A stretch of 64,000 nucleotides of DNA from Cedecea lapagei. GTDB taxonomy: Bacteria; Pseudomonadota; Gammaproteobacteria; Enterobacterales; Enterobacteriaceae. The stretch lies in contig NZ_LR134201.1 in assembly GCF_900635955.1 (NCBI RefSeq), positions 3,410,001 through 3,474,000 on the forward strand, read 5' to 3'. Positions 6,396-14,966 of the stretch are shown piece by piece (positions within the stretch are counted from its first letter, which is position 1; each line of letters opens with the position of its first letter). The notes below the pieces were generated by a model. The model worked only from the letters and a program-made list of their open reading frames with translations. It had not been told where the DNA came from and did no database searches. A program made the position numbers and the translations under genes.

Positions 6396-8084
6396 TTACT
6401 CTCCAATCATCTGTGTGTTGGCGGCACCCGGCGGTACCATTGGGTAGACTTTTTCATCCGCGTCGATGCGAACGTGAATCAGGCAAGGCCCCGGGCGAGA
6501 AATTGCCTCCTGCAGCGCGGCGTGCGGATCTTCCGCCTGGTTCAGGTCACAGGTCGCCAAGCCAAAACCGCGTGCGATGGTGATGAAATCCGTCATTCCC
6601 GGATAAGTCGCCGCAAAGATATTCTGCTGGTAGAACAGCGTCTGCTGCTGATGCACCAGCCCCAGTGCCTGGTTGTTCATCAGGATAATTTTTACATCCA
6701 GATTGTTTTCTGCGGCGGTCGCCATCTCCTGGATATTCATCATCAGGCTGCCGTCGCCGGAGAAGCACAGCACCTTGCGGCCAGGTTCAGCCAGCGCTGC
6801 GCCAACCGCGGCCGGTAAGCCAAAGCCCATGGTACCCAGCCCGCCTGAAGTCAGCCACTGGCGCGGGCGGTTGAGCGGATAGGCCTGAGCAACCCACATC
6901 TGGTGCTGGCCTACGTCCGTGGTCACGATAGCCTCGTCATCCACGCACGCCGCCGCTGCTTTAATGAGCCCATAAGGCATCAGCGGATTGTCCGCGCCAG
7001 GCGTGGCAAACGGGAACTCGCGCTGTAAACCACTCACCGTTTGCAGCCACTCGCTGCGCCGGGAGGCTTTGGTTTGTGGGATAAGCTGGCTCAGCACTTC
7101 ACTCACGTCACCGCGGATAGCCACGTTTGCCTGCTTAATTTTGCCGAGCTCAGCGCGATCGATATCAACATGGATAATTTTTGCATTCGGGCAAAACTCT
7201 TCGGTTTTACCAATCGCCCGGTCGTCAAAGCGGGCGCCAAGCACGATCAGCAGGTCCGCTTCGTGCAGAATAAAGTTGGTGCTACGCGCCCCGTGCATCC
7301 CCAGCATGCCCAGGGAAAGTGGATGCTGAGAAGGGATCGTGCCCAGCGCCATCAGCGTCATGGTTGTCGGCAGCCCGGCACGCTCTGCCAGCTCACGCGC
7401 CTGCTCAGCCGCGCCAGCGCTGATAATACCGCCGCCCAGGTAAAGCACCGGGCGCTTAGCTTCGTTGATCATCGCCGCCGCGCGTGCAATGTCCTGAGGG
7501 TCAAAGGCAGGAGCAGCGGAAGGCGCGGCCACCGCGGGCAGTTCAGCGATATCGATTTCAGCGGTCTGAATGTCTTTTGGAATATCGATCCACACGGGGC
7601 CTGGGCGGCCAGACTGAGCAATGCGGAAAGCATCGGTAATCACCTGCGGCAGCTCGCCGATGCTGCGCACCAGGTAGTTGTGCTTGGTGACAGGGATGGA
7701 AATTCCGTAGGTGTCCACTTCCTGGAAGGCATCGGTCCCAATCATTGAGGTCGGCACCTGGCCGGTAATGCACACTAAAGGAATGGAATCGAGACGCGCG
7801 TCGGCAATGGCGGTCACCAGGTTAGTCGCGCCCGGCCCGCTACAGGCGATGCAGACCGCCGGTTTCCCGCTGGTGCGCGCCATGCCCTGCGCCATAAATC
7901 CCGCGCCCTGCTCGTGACGAGCCAGTACGTGGCGAATGCGGGTGCTTTGGCTCAGGGCATTGTAGAGCGGCAGAACGGTGCCGCCAGGAATACCACTGAC
8001 CGTTGTAATACCATGATGCTCCAGCATTTTTACAATCAGCTGAGCGCCGGTGATGCGTTGTGAGGGTGTGTCCGAAATTGCCAT
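6396..8084 (-). CDS. ilvB: Acetolactate synthase I catalytic subunit IlvB
   Basis: IlvB is the thiamine-diphosphate enzyme that condenses two pyruvates to 2-acetolactate (valine, leucine) or pyruvate plus 2-oxobutyrate (isoleucine). It has 562 residues, as in E. coli. The N-terminal TPP glutamate region (HHGITTVSGIPGGTVLPLYN), the FAD/middle domain and the C-terminal GDGSLMMN...NN TPP/Mg signature are present. It is preceded by the ivbL leader peptide and a leader terminator, so expression responds to charged tRNA-Val and tRNA-Leu. The pyruvate supply links it functionally to lldD and cstA next to it. Confidence 0.96.
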   Translation of the reverse strand: MAISDTPSQRITGAQLIVKMLEHHGITTVSGIPGGTVLPLYNALSQSTRIRHVLARHEQGAGFMAQGMARTSGKPAVCIACSGPGATNLVTAIADARLDSIPLVCITGQVPTSMIGTDAFQEVDTYGISIPVTKHNYLVRSIGELPQVITDAFRIAQSGRPGPVWIDIPKDIQTAEIDIAELPAVAAPSAAPAFDPQDIARAAAMINEAKRPVLYLGGGIISAGAAEQARELAERAGLPTTMTLMALGTIPSQHPLSLGMLGMHGARSTNFILHEADLLIVLGARFDDRAIGKTEEFCPNAKIIHVDIDRAELGKIKQANVAIRGDVSEVLSQLIPQTKASRRSEWLQTVSGLQREFPFATPGADNPLMPYGLIKAAAACVDDEAIVTTDVGQHQMWVAQAYPLNRPRQWLTSGGLGTMGFGLPAAVGAALAEPGRKVLCFSGDGSLMMNIQEMATAAENNLDVKIILMNNQALGLVHQQQTLFYQQNIFAATYPGMTDFITIARGFGLATCDLNQAEDPHAALQEAISRPGPCLIHVRIDADEKVYPMVPPGAANTQMIGE

Positions 8085-8137
8085 GCTCCAGTCCTTCTTA
8101 TTAGCCGGTTCGCTTCTGGGCAGGCACTTAAAACAAG

Positions 8138-8168
8138 AAACCCCGCCCGGTTTGCGCCGGCGGGGTTT
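8138..8168 (-). terminator. ilvB attenuator (leader terminator)
   Basis: AAACCCCGCC (minus strand, 8168-8159) and its complement at 8147-8138 form a strong G/C-rich stem, followed on the minus strand by CTTGTTTT. It lies between the ivbL leader peptide and ilvB, where the attenuator of this operon is known in E. coli. Confidence 0.85.
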
Positions 8169-8192
8169 GGAATCGATGCGTTGATTCAGTCC

Positions 8193-8291
8193 CTACGGCG
8201 CATTGCCGACGACCACCACCACACGCACGACGACCACCGCGGCTGGTAGCGCGGTAACTAGTAGGGTCGAAGTCTGCAGGGAATGGGTCAT
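8193..8291 (-). CDS. ivbL: ilvBN operon leader peptide IvbL
   Basis: A 32-codon ORF reads MTHSLQTSTLLVTALPAAVV... and ends VVVVVGNAP. It has ten or more valine codons in two clusters plus several leucines, the hallmark of IvbL (32 residues in E. coli, same C-terminus). Ribosome stalling at Val/Leu codons when those tRNAs are uncharged prevents formation of the terminator at 8138-8168. The peptide itself is not expected to have another role. Confidence 0.94.
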   Translation of the reverse strand: MTHSLQTSTLLVTALPAAVVVVRVVVVVGNAP

Positions 8292-8330
8292 GGGTTTCCT
8301 GAATCTTTGTTAAAAGTCGTTCTTGATAAA

Positions 8331-8399
8331 ATCATACTCGCCGGCTTCGCACAACAGGATTTTTGCTGTCCGCTAAAAAACGAGTGAAACATCACATTT
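8331..8399 (-). promoter_or_regulatory. ilvB promoter with candidate CRP site
   Basis: On the minus strand TATGAT (8331-8336) is a good -10 box about 40 bp before ivbL, with a weak -35 (TCCTGT) 17 bp upstream. Centred near 8388, about -64 from the expected start, lies AAATGTGA with a poorer second half-site. E. coli ilvBN is activated by cAMP-CRP from a similar place. Confidence 0.5.
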
Positions 8400-8423
8400 T
8401 TGTTCAATGCCGGCGGCGTAATT

Positions 8424-8621
8424 CTAACAGCAACGTGCGCCGCCTTTGCCCCCGTAGCGCGCATCCTGACGCTCGCGGAAAAACTCTTCATAGGTCATCG
8501 GCGTCTGCTCCGGGTGAGTCTGACGCATATGCTGCACGTAGTTGTCATAGTCGGGTACGCCGATCATCAGTTTTGCGGCCTGGCCGAGGTATTTACCGGC
8601 TTTAGCTAGATTATCGAACAT
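8424..8621 (-). CDS. ybdD: YbdD/YjiX family small protein
   Basis: The 65-residue protein MFDNLAKAGKYLGQAAKLM belongs to the YbdD/YjiX family, always found after CstA-type transporters. MIGVPDYDNYVQHMR and the C-terminal GGKGGARCC are family marks. It is downstream of cstA on the same strand, as in E. coli (cstA-ybdD), but about 160 bp of palindromic repeats lie between. The family is thought to take part in pyruvate/peptide uptake by the transporter; the mechanism is not known to me. An in-frame upstream ATG (8693) lies inside the repeats and is not the start. Confidence 0.9.
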   Translation of the reverse strand: MFDNLAKAGKYLGQAAKLMIGVPDYDNYVQHMRQTHPEQTPMTYEEFFRERQDARYGGKGGARCC

Positions 8622-8638
8622 GGTGTCTCCAGTAGATA

Positions 8639-8780
8639 GCCCCTCACCCCGACCCTCTCCCCAAAGGGGAGAGGGAGGAATAAAGAAACCCAAGCTATCC
8701 CCTTACCCAAAGGGGTGAGGGGAATAAAGAAGCCCGATTTATCCCCTCTCCCTCCCAGGGAGAGGGTTAGGGTGAGGGTA
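8639..8780. repeat. Cluster of CCCTCACCC-type palindromic repeats between cstA and ybdD
   Basis: The gap holds several related units: CCCCTCACCCCGACCC...CCCCAAAGGGG with an AGAGGG tail (about 8640-8675), a middle unit CCCCTTACCC AAAGGGGTGAGGGG (about 8699-8722), and an inverted copy CCCTCTCCCTCCC...GGGAGAGGGTTAGGGTGAGG (about 8745-8779). Each can form a hairpin. The same motif recurs at 59738-59815. It resembles REP/BIME elements in position (intergenic, between genes of one operon). Confidence 0.8.
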
Positions 8781-8784
8781 AAAA

Positions 8785-10890
8785 TCAATGCACGCTTTTC
8801 GCCTGCGCCACAATCTCCCGGTAATTCTCCGGCATCGGCTCGTAGGGCGTTTCGCTCGACGTTGGTTTGTCAGACTTCAGCGCCTTGAGCGCGGTTTTCA
8901 ACGAGAACCAGCCGAGCACCACAACCACTACCATAAAGAAGATTGTCAGCCCGGCATCCAGACGGTTATTGAACACCAGCTGAGTAAGCTGCGACTGGGT
9001 GTACTGCGCCGGAATATTGCCGCTGTCGATCATCGCCTGGAATTTGTTGGCGATGGCGAGGAAGCCCACTTTAGCATCAGAGCTAAACGCTTTCTGCCAG
9101 CCTGCCGTTAAGGTACAAACCAGCAGCCAGGCGGTTGGCATCAAAGCAACCCACGCATAGCGCTGCTTCTTCATCTTGAACAGCACAACCGCGCAGAGCA
9201 TCAGCGCCATGCCTGCCAGCATCTGGTTGGCGATACCGAACAGCGGCCACAGCGTGTTAATGCCGCCCAGCGGATCGACCACGCCCTGGTGCAGGAAGTA
9301 GCCCCATGCCAGCACGCAAAGCCCGGTTGCCAGCAGGTTGGCCGGCAGCGAGTCGGTTCTTTTCAGTCCCGGAGAAATCACGCCCAGCAGGTCTTGCAGC
9401 ATAAAGCGCGCCGCACGTGTCCCGGCATCCACCGCCGTCAGGATAAACAGCGCTTCAAACAGAATGGCAAAGTGATACCAGAAAGAGACGTCCATCAGCC
9501 CGCCCAGCGCGCCGTGCAGAATGTACGCCATGCCCACTGCAAGCGTTGGAGCCCCACCGGCGCGGGAGATAATGCTCTGCTCGCCCACTTCATTGGCGAT
9601 CCTGGTCAACGTTTCCGGGGTGATATGGAACCCCCACCCGCTCACCACCTGCGCGGCAGAGGCCACCACATCCACCGTGCCGGCAGGGGCCAGCACCGCC
9701 ATCGGACTGTTCATGGCGAAATAGACGCCTGGGTCGATAACACAGGCTGCCACCAACGCCATGATGGCAACAAAGGACTCCATCAGCATGCCGCCGTAGC
9801 CAATGAAGCAGGCCTGATTTTCATTTGCCAGCATTTTCGGCGTGGTGCCGGAAGCAATCAGCGCGTGGAAGCCAGAAACAGCCCCGCAGGCGATGGTGAT
9901 AAACAGGAACGGGAACAGGTCACCGCTCCAGACAGGGCCGGTGCCATCGATGAATTTTGTTAATGATGGCATCTGCAGGGTCGGACGCATTATCAAAATG
10001 CCGATCGCCAGCCCGATAATGGTGCCAATTTTCAGGAAGGTGGAAAGATAGTCACGGGGTGCCAGCAGCAGCCATACCGGCAGTACAGAAGCCACAAAGC
10101 CATAGCCCACCAGCATCCACGTCAGCTGTACGCCCGTGAAGTCGAAGTATGGTGCCCAGGTCTCGCTCTCCGCCACCCAGCCGCCGGAGATAATGGCAAA
10201 CACCAGCATCACCAGGCCAATCACCGAGACTTCGCCAATCCGTCCCGGACGTAAATAGCGAATATAGACGCCCATAAACAGCGCCAGCGGGATGGTAAAG
10301 GCGACGGTATAAGTCCCCCACGGGCTGTGGGTCAGCGCCTTCACCACGATCATCGCCAGCACGGCCAGGATAATCACCATGATCATAAAACAGGCCACCA
10401 GCGCGATAACGCCCGCAGTGTTGCCCATTTCTTCTTTCACCAACTCACCCAGCGAACGCCCGTTGCGGCGCGTGGAGACAAACAGCACCATAAAGTCCTG
10501 TACGGCTCCCGCCAACACGACGCCCGCCAGCAGCCAAAGCATGCCAGGCAGGTATCCCATTTGCGCGGCAAGCACCGGCCCCACCAGAGGTCCGGCCCCG
10601 GCAATGGCGGCAAAATGGTGACCAAACAGCACCTTTTTATCCGTTGGGACGTAATCAAGACCGTCATTATTCCGCACGGCCGGCGTCATGCGCGTGGCAT
10701 CCACCGTCAGCACTCGTCTGGCGATAAACAAGCCATAGTAGCGATAAGCGATCAGATAAACACAGACTGAGGCAATCACAATCCACAGCGCATTTATCTG
10801 TTCACCCCGATTCAGAGCGATATAGCCGAGGGAGAATGCGCCGGTTAAGGCAAGCACGACCCAGACGAGGTGTTTCCCAATTTTATCCAT
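8785..10890 (-). CDS. cstA: Carbon-starvation transporter CstA (pyruvate/peptide uptake)
   Basis: CstA is an inner-membrane transporter induced by carbon starvation; it is implicated in pyruvate and peptide uptake. Starting at MDKIGKHLVWVVLALTGAF the protein has 701 residues, as in E. coli; the longer frame upstream has no support. About 18 hydrophobic segments are visible, with the blocks GHHFAAIAGAGPLVGPVLAAQMGY and SGTTPKMLANE typical of the family. ybdD follows after a repeat cluster. In E. coli it needs cAMP-CRP and is repressed at translation by CsrA; the 5' leader here contains an ACGGAC near the start that could be a CsrA site. Confidence 0.95.
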   Translation of the reverse strand: MDKIGKHLVWVVLALTGAFSLGYIALNRGEQINALWIVIASVCVYLIAYRYYGLFIARRVLTVDATRMTPAVRNNDGLDYVPTDKKVLFGHHFAAIAGAGPLVGPVLAAQMGYLPGMLWLLAGVVLAGAVQDFMVLFVSTRRNGRSLGELVKEEMGNTAGVIALVACFMIMVIILAVLAMIVVKALTHSPWGTYTVAFTIPLALFMGVYIRYLRPGRIGEVSVIGLVMLVFAIISGGWVAESETWAPYFDFTGVQLTWMLVGYGFVASVLPVWLLLAPRDYLSTFLKIGTIIGLAIGILIMRPTLQMPSLTKFIDGTGPVWSGDLFPFLFITIACGAVSGFHALIASGTTPKMLANENQACFIGYGGMLMESFVAIMALVAACVIDPGVYFAMNSPMAVLAPAGTVDVVASAAQVVSGWGFHITPETLTRIANEVGEQSIISRAGGAPTLAVGMAYILHGALGGLMDVSFWYHFAILFEALFILTAVDAGTRAARFMLQDLLGVISPGLKRTDSLPANLLATGLCVLAWGYFLHQGVVDPLGGINTLWPLFGIANQMLAGMALMLCAVVLFKMKKQRYAWVALMPTAWLLVCTLTAGWQKAFSSDAKVGFLAIANKFQAMIDSGNIPAQYTQSQLTQLVFNNRLDAGLTIFFMVVVVVLGWFSLKTALKALKSDKPTSSETPYEPMPENYREIVAQAKSVH

Positions 10891-11029
10891 CAATTTTGTC
10901 CGTTTTCTAAGTGGATACCGAGAGTTGTTACATTTTGTATCTAGCCTGGAAAAGCGGTTCTCACAATCTGAAGCGGGCAAAACGCGGGGCATTTACCTCA
11001 GTTTGTTAATGAGATCACCTAAATCTGGC

Positions 11030-11060
11030 TTGATGCCCGTTCATAAGAAAATGTTATAGT
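11030..11060 (+). promoter_or_regulatory. Candidate gdhA promoter
   Basis: TATAGT at 11055-11060 is a good -10 box about 60 bp before gdhA; TTGATG at 11030-11035 is a possible -35 with a long 19-bp spacer. Confidence 0.4.
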
Positions 11061-11118
11061 CGAAAAAAAACAGACAAAAAACGCATACATCACGACCTTC
11101 AACAAGGAGTTACCTCTG

Positions 11119-12462
11119 ATGACTCAAGCTCTCTCACTAGAAGACTTTTTAACCTCAGTACAGTCACGCGACCCGCATCAGGTTGAATTCGCTCAGGCAG
11201 TTCGTGAAGTTATGAGCACGCTGTGGCCGTTTCTTGAAAACAATCCTCAGTACCGCCAGCAGGCGCTGCTCGAACGCCTGGTTGAGCCCGAGCGCGTTAT
11301 CCAGTTTCGCGTGGCCTGGGTGGATGACCACAATCAGGTGCAGGTAAACCGGGCGTGGCGCGTGCAGTTCAACTCGGCGATTGGCCCGTTTAAGGGAGGG
11401 ATGCGATTCCACCCTTCCGTTAACCTGTCGATCCTGAAGTTTCTCGGTTTTGAGCAAACCTTTAAAAATGCCCTCACCACGCTGCCGATGGGCGGCGGTA
11501 AAGGCGGCAGTGACTTTAACCCGAAGGGCAAAAGCGAAGGCGAGATCATGCGTTTTTGCCAGGCATTGATGATTGAGCTTTACCGCCATCTTGGCCCGGA
11601 CACCGACGTTCCTGCGGGGGATATCGGCGTAGGCGGCCGCGAAGTTGGCTACATGGCGGGAATGATGAAAAAACTCTCCAACAACACCGCCTGCGTGTTT
11701 ACCGGCAAAGGGCTATCGTTCGGCGGTAGCCTGATCCGCCCGGAAGCCACCGGCTACGGCCTGATCTACTTCACCGACGCCATGCTGCAGCGCCACGGCC
11801 TGGGCTTCGAAGGCATGCGCGTGGCGGTTTCCGGCTCCGGCAACGTGGCCCAGTACGCGATCGAAAAAGCGATGTCGCTCGGCGCCCGCGTGGTTACCGC
11901 CTCCGACTCCAACGGCACCGTAGTGGACGAAGCAGGTTTTACCGCAGAAAAACTGGTGCGCCTGTGCGAAATCAAAGCCAGCCGCGACGGTCGCGTAGTT
12001 GATTATGCTCGCGAATTTGGCCTGACCTACCTTGAAGGCCAGCAGCCGTGGAGCGTGCCTGCTGATATCGCTCTGCCGTGCGCAACCCAGAACGAGCTGG
12101 ACGTCGACGCCGCGCAAACACTTATCGCTAACGGCGTGAAGGCCGTAGCCGAAGGCGCAAATATGCCGACAACAATTGCCGCGACGGAGTTGTTTGTGGA
12201 AGCTGGCGTGCTCTTTGCGCCGGGCAAAGCGGCAAACGCTGGCGGCGTAGCGACGTCAGGGCTGGAAATGGCGCAGAATGCGGCTCGCCTAAGCTGGAAG
12301 GCTGAAAAGGTGGATATCCGCCTGCACCACATCATGCTTGATATTCATCAGGCCTGCGTTGACTACGGCGGCGAAGGAAAACAAACGCACTACGTTCGCG
12401 GCGCAAACATCGCCGGGTTCGTAAAAGTCGCGGACGCGATGCTGGCGCAGGGCGTGCTGTAA
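11119..12462 (+). CDS. gdhA: NADP-specific glutamate dehydrogenase GdhA
   Basis: GdhA makes glutamate from 2-oxoglutarate and ammonium with NADPH in the cytoplasm. The 447 residues equal the E. coli enzyme. The substrate-binding block PMGGGKGGSDFNPKGKS with the catalytic lysines, the PAGDIGVGGREVGYMAG block and the nucleotide-binding VSGSGNVAQYA are intact. AAGGAG precedes the start by 8 bp. It is divergent from cstA and followed by a strong hairpin, so it is a single-gene unit. Together with amtB-glnK further right it covers ammonium uptake and assimilation. Confidence 0.96.
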   Translation: MTQALSLEDFLTSVQSRDPHQVEFAQAVREVMSTLWPFLENNPQYRQQALLERLVEPERVIQFRVAWVDDHNQVQVNRAWRVQFNSAIGPFKGGMRFHPSVNLSILKFLGFEQTFKNALTTLPMGGGKGGSDFNPKGKSEGEIMRFCQALMIELYRHLGPDTDVPAGDIGVGGREVGYMAGMMKKLSNNTACVFTGKGLSFGGSLIRPEATGYGLIYFTDAMLQRHGLGFEGMRVAVSGSGNVAQYAIEKAMSLGARVVTASDSNGTVVDEAGFTAEKLVRLCEIKASRDGRVVDYAREFGLTYLEGQQPWSVPADIALPCATQNELDVDAAQTLIANGVKAVAEGANMPTTIAATELFVEAGVLFAPGKAANAGGVATSGLEMAQNAARLSWKAEKVDIRLHHIMLDIHQACVDYGGEGKQTHYVRGANIAGFVKVADAMLAQGVL

Positions 12463-12469
12463 TTTGACT

Positions 12470-12491
12470 GGTGAGGGCCTTCGCCCTCACC
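12470..12491 (+). terminator. gdhA terminator hairpin
   Basis: GGTGAGGGC (12470-12478) and GCCCTCACC (12483-12491) form a perfect 9-bp stem with a CTTC loop, 8 bp after the gdhA stop. The downstream T-run is weak. Confidence 0.65.
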
Positions 12492-12531
12492 TTCTCAGGC
12501 TACAGAGTAAGCTTCATTTAGTCCCTGAGGA

Positions 12532-13149
12532 TCATGATATGACCTCGGGTACAGCAGGCACCGTTTTTTTCAGCGGCTTAACGCGAAACCACGGCAGGCA
12601 GAGCTGGATCAGCGGCCCGATGGCTAAAGCATAAAGCACGGTGCCCACGCCAAAACTGCCGCCCATCAGCCAGCCGGAGAGCAGCACCGTCACCTCAATG
12701 GCGGTACGCACGCTGCGCACGGACCAGCCCGTTCTGGCGTGGATCCCGGTCATCAGTCCGTCACGCGGCCCGGCGCCAAAGCCTGCGCCGATATACATTC
12801 CGGTCGCCAGCGCGTTGACAATCAAAGCGCCCGCCAGCAAAAACGAACGGGCAACGAGCGATTCCAGCGGCGGCATTAACGCCAGCGTGGCATCTGCCGC
12901 CAGCCCTAAAACAATCACGTTGCTGATGGTACCGAGCCCCGGACGCTGGCGCAGCGGGATCCACAGCAGCAGCACCAGCGCGCCAACGATAATCATTACC
13001 AGACCAAGGTTTAACGATAACAGCCTTGCCACACCGAGGTGAAAGACGTTCCACGGGTCAGCCCCCAAATCTGCACGCACAAACATGGCGGTTGAGACAC
13101 CGTAAAAGACCAGGCCGGTATAGAGCTGCAGCAGGCGGCGTGCCATCAT
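12532..13149 (-). CDS. YczE-type integral membrane protein
   Basis: This hydrophobic protein of about 205 residues has five or so membrane segments and the YczE/YitT-like blocks TAMFVRADLGADPWNVFHLG and GAGFGAGPRDGLMTGIHART. The start is best placed at the second ATG (13149, MMARRLLQLY): GAGG lies 9 bp upstream of it but touches the first ATG at 13158. Substrate and function are unknown. In many bacteria such a gene is paired divergently with a MocR-type regulator (YczR in Bacillus), exactly as here, so the regulator at 13238 very likely controls it. Confidence 0.82.
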   Translation of the reverse strand: MMARRLLQLYTGLVFYGVSTAMFVRADLGADPWNVFHLGVARLLSLNLGLVMIIVGALVLLLWIPLRQRPGLGTISNVIVLGLAADATLALMPPLESLVARSFLLAGALIVNALATGMYIGAGFGAGPRDGLMTGIHARTGWSVRSVRTAIEVTVLLSGWLMGGSFGVGTVLYALAIGPLIQLCLPWFRVKPLKKTVPAVPEVIS

Positions 13150-13195
13150 GATAAACATCCTCGTTGAGTTTTTATGGCTATACCCTCTCGCAAAA

Positions 13196-13234
13196 TGGAC
13201 TTAGTATTAAGGTCCAGTTATCAAAAAGTGGACT
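13196..13234. promoter_or_regulatory. Candidate MocR operator: repeated TGGACT
   Basis: The 88-bp divergent gap holds TGGACT at 13196-13201 and again at 13229-13234 (33 bp apart, about three helical turns) and the inverted GGTCCA at 13211-13216. MocR regulators usually bind direct repeats in such gaps. The second copy is directly before the regulator start codon, suggesting autoregulation. Confidence 0.55.
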
Positions 13235-13237
13235 GCT

Positions 13238-14665
13238 ATGACGCTGCGCAGAATCGGTACCTCGTCTTTAACACGCCTGCTGGGCCAGTGGCAGCAGACG
13301 TCATCCCGCTCACCGGTGTATCGCCAGCTGGCCGATGGGCTTAGGCTGCTGATCCTGGATGGCAGACTACCGCTCGACAGCAGGCTGCCGGGAGAAAGAG
13401 AACTTTCAGTCTCGCTGGGCGTAAGCCGCACGACGGTGGCTTCCGCGCTGGCTCAGCTGCGTGAAGAAGGCTATCTGCTAAGCCGGCAGGGCTCAGGATC
13501 GGTTACCCTGCTGCCCGAAAGCAGCCCGGCCATTTCCCCGCTGCCCGGCAATGCTCCGGTGCTCGACCTGTCCACTGCGGCCCTTAGCGCCGGGCCTGAA
13601 ATTCACCGGGCCTATTCGTCTGCGCTGACCTTCTTGCCGGAACATTTGTCCTCCACCGGCTATGACAGCCAGGGGCTGCCGGAGCTGAGAGAGGCCATAT
13701 CGCGCCACTATACTGCTCGTGGATTACCCACCTCGCCGGACCAAATTATGGTGGTCAACGGCGCCGTTAGCGGGCTGGGACTGATTCTCAGGTTGTTTAC
13801 CGGCCCCGGAGATCGCGTTGTTGTCGATCATCCAACTTACCCAATGGCGCTGGCCGCTATCCGCGGAGCTTCCTGCCGACCGGTGCCGGTCAGCCTGCCC
13901 GCAAGCGGTTGGGACGTGGAAGGTCTGGCGGCAACCATCGCCCAGACTTCTCCCCGGCTGGCCTACTTAATTCCCGATTTCCATAACCCAACCGGCCGCT
14001 GCATGGATGCCGAGACGCGCCAAAGGGTAAATGAGATTGCGGCCCGCAGCCACACGACGCTGGTTGTGGATGAGACCATGGCCGATCTCTGGTTTGATGC
14101 ACCGCCGCCAGCTCCACTGGCCGCCTTTGGCGCAGAAGATCACATCCTCTCTTTGGGGTCAGCCGGAAAAAGTTTCTGGGGCGGGCTGCGCCTCGGCTGG
14201 ATAAGAGCCTCGGCCAAAACCATCAGCTCGCTGATACAAATCCGTAATACCTTTGATTTAGGAACGCCGCTGCTGGAGCAGCTTGCCGCCATTCAACTCT
14301 TCAATGAGGCAGAAAATTTTCTGCCTCAACGCAGGGAAATGCTTCGCCAACGCTGCGAGACCAGCTTCGCTACGATGCAAACGCTGTTCCCTGACTGGAA
14401 AACCTCTCCCCCGGAAGGCGGATTATCGTGGTGGGTGGAGCTGCCGAAACCGCTGGCCACAATTTTTGCCGCTTCGGCAGAAAGCCAGGGCATTCGAATC
14501 GGCGCTGGGCCGCGATTTGGCGTTGAGGGAGCCTTCGAACGTTTTTTACGCCTTCCCTTTAGCCTTGAGCCCAGGGAGATGGAGCGAGCCCTTCAGCGGC
14601 TGCAACCGCTGTGGCAGCATCTGGCGGCAACGAGAAATGAAAGTCTCAGGGGAGTGGTATTTTAA
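13238..14665 (+). CDS. MocR-family regulator (GntR winged helix + aminotransferase domain)
   Basis: The 475-residue protein joins an N-terminal GntR winged helix (about residues 20-88, RLPGERELSVSLGVSRTTVA) to a fold-type I aminotransferase-like domain (about 120-460). The PLP-binding lysine is K311 in GSAGKSFWGGLRLGW, and IPDFHNPTGR and VVDETMADLW are present, so PLP binding is expected. Such proteins sense PLP or an amine/amino-acid adduct. It is divergent from the YczE-like gene with repeated TGGACT motifs between; that gene is the probable target. The precise subfamily and ligand are unknown. Confidence 0.88.
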   Translation: MTLRRIGTSSLTRLLGQWQQTSSRSPVYRQLADGLRLLILDGRLPLDSRLPGERELSVSLGVSRTTVASALAQLREEGYLLSRQGSGSVTLLPESSPAISPLPGNAPVLDLSTAALSAGPEIHRAYSSALTFLPEHLSSTGYDSQGLPELREAISRHYTARGLPTSPDQIMVVNGAVSGLGLILRLFTGPGDRVVVDHPTYPMALAAIRGASCRPVPVSLPASGWDVEGLAATIAQTSPRLAYLIPDFHNPTGRCMDAETRQRVNEIAARSHTTLVVDETMADLWFDAPPPAPLAAFGAEDHILSLGSAGKSFWGGLRLGWIRASAKTISSLIQIRNTFDLGTPLLEQLAAIQLFNEAENFLPQRREMLRQRCETSFATMQTLFPDWKTSPPEGGLSWWVELPKPLATIFAASAESQGIRIGAGPRFGVEGAFERFLRLPFSLEPREMERALQRLQPLWQHLAATRNESLRGVVF

Positions 14666-14673
14666 CCAGCGGA

Positions 14674-14707
14674 TTATTTCCCTCTAAAATAAAAGAGGGA
14701 AATAATA
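14674..14707. terminator. Perfect 13-bp hairpin between convergent genes
   Basis: ATTATTTCCCTCT (14674-14686) and AGAGGGAAATAAT (14695-14707) are exact complements with an A/T loop. It lies between the MocR gene stop and the convergent 74-residue gene. Neither side has a classic T-run, so it may end transcription only weakly, but the position fits a shared terminator. Confidence 0.5.
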
Positions 14708-14741
14708 CTCTATAATAATTGCAACAGACCGGCGCTAAATA

Positions 14742-14966
14742 TTAATGCTGTGAGATTCTGGGGATGGCAAACCCTTTAAGGGTGATGGTGAAATGCTCAC
14801 CCTCTTTTTTAATACAGGCACCGGTATCGCACCAGTCTGAAGCGATACGGAAAAACTCATCGCTGCCAATATTCCAGCCCAGTTTTACCTTTTTCAGGTG
14901 GCCTGAACGTAATAACTCACAGGCTTGCTGATAGCTGTAGGCGGTACTGTCCGTACCGGCGTTCAT
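14742..14966 (-). CDS. Unrecognised 74-residue protein, second gene of a two-gene module
   Basis: I do not recognise this protein. It starts MNAGTDSTAYSYQQACELL, is mixed alpha/beta with no membrane segment or signal peptide, and ends TLKGFAIPRISQH. The segment KKVKLGWNIGSDEFFRIASD is basic then acidic. Its start codon overlaps the stop of the upstream ribbon-helix-helix-like gene (ATGA), so the two are one operon with coupled translation. A regulator-plus-small-partner layout like this is seen in toxin-antitoxin and plasmid-maintenance modules, but no toxin family is visible. Confidence 0.65.
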   Translation of the reverse strand: MNAGTDSTAYSYQQACELLRSGHLKKVKLGWNIGSDEFFRIASDWCDTGACIKKEGEHFTITLKGFAIPRISQH

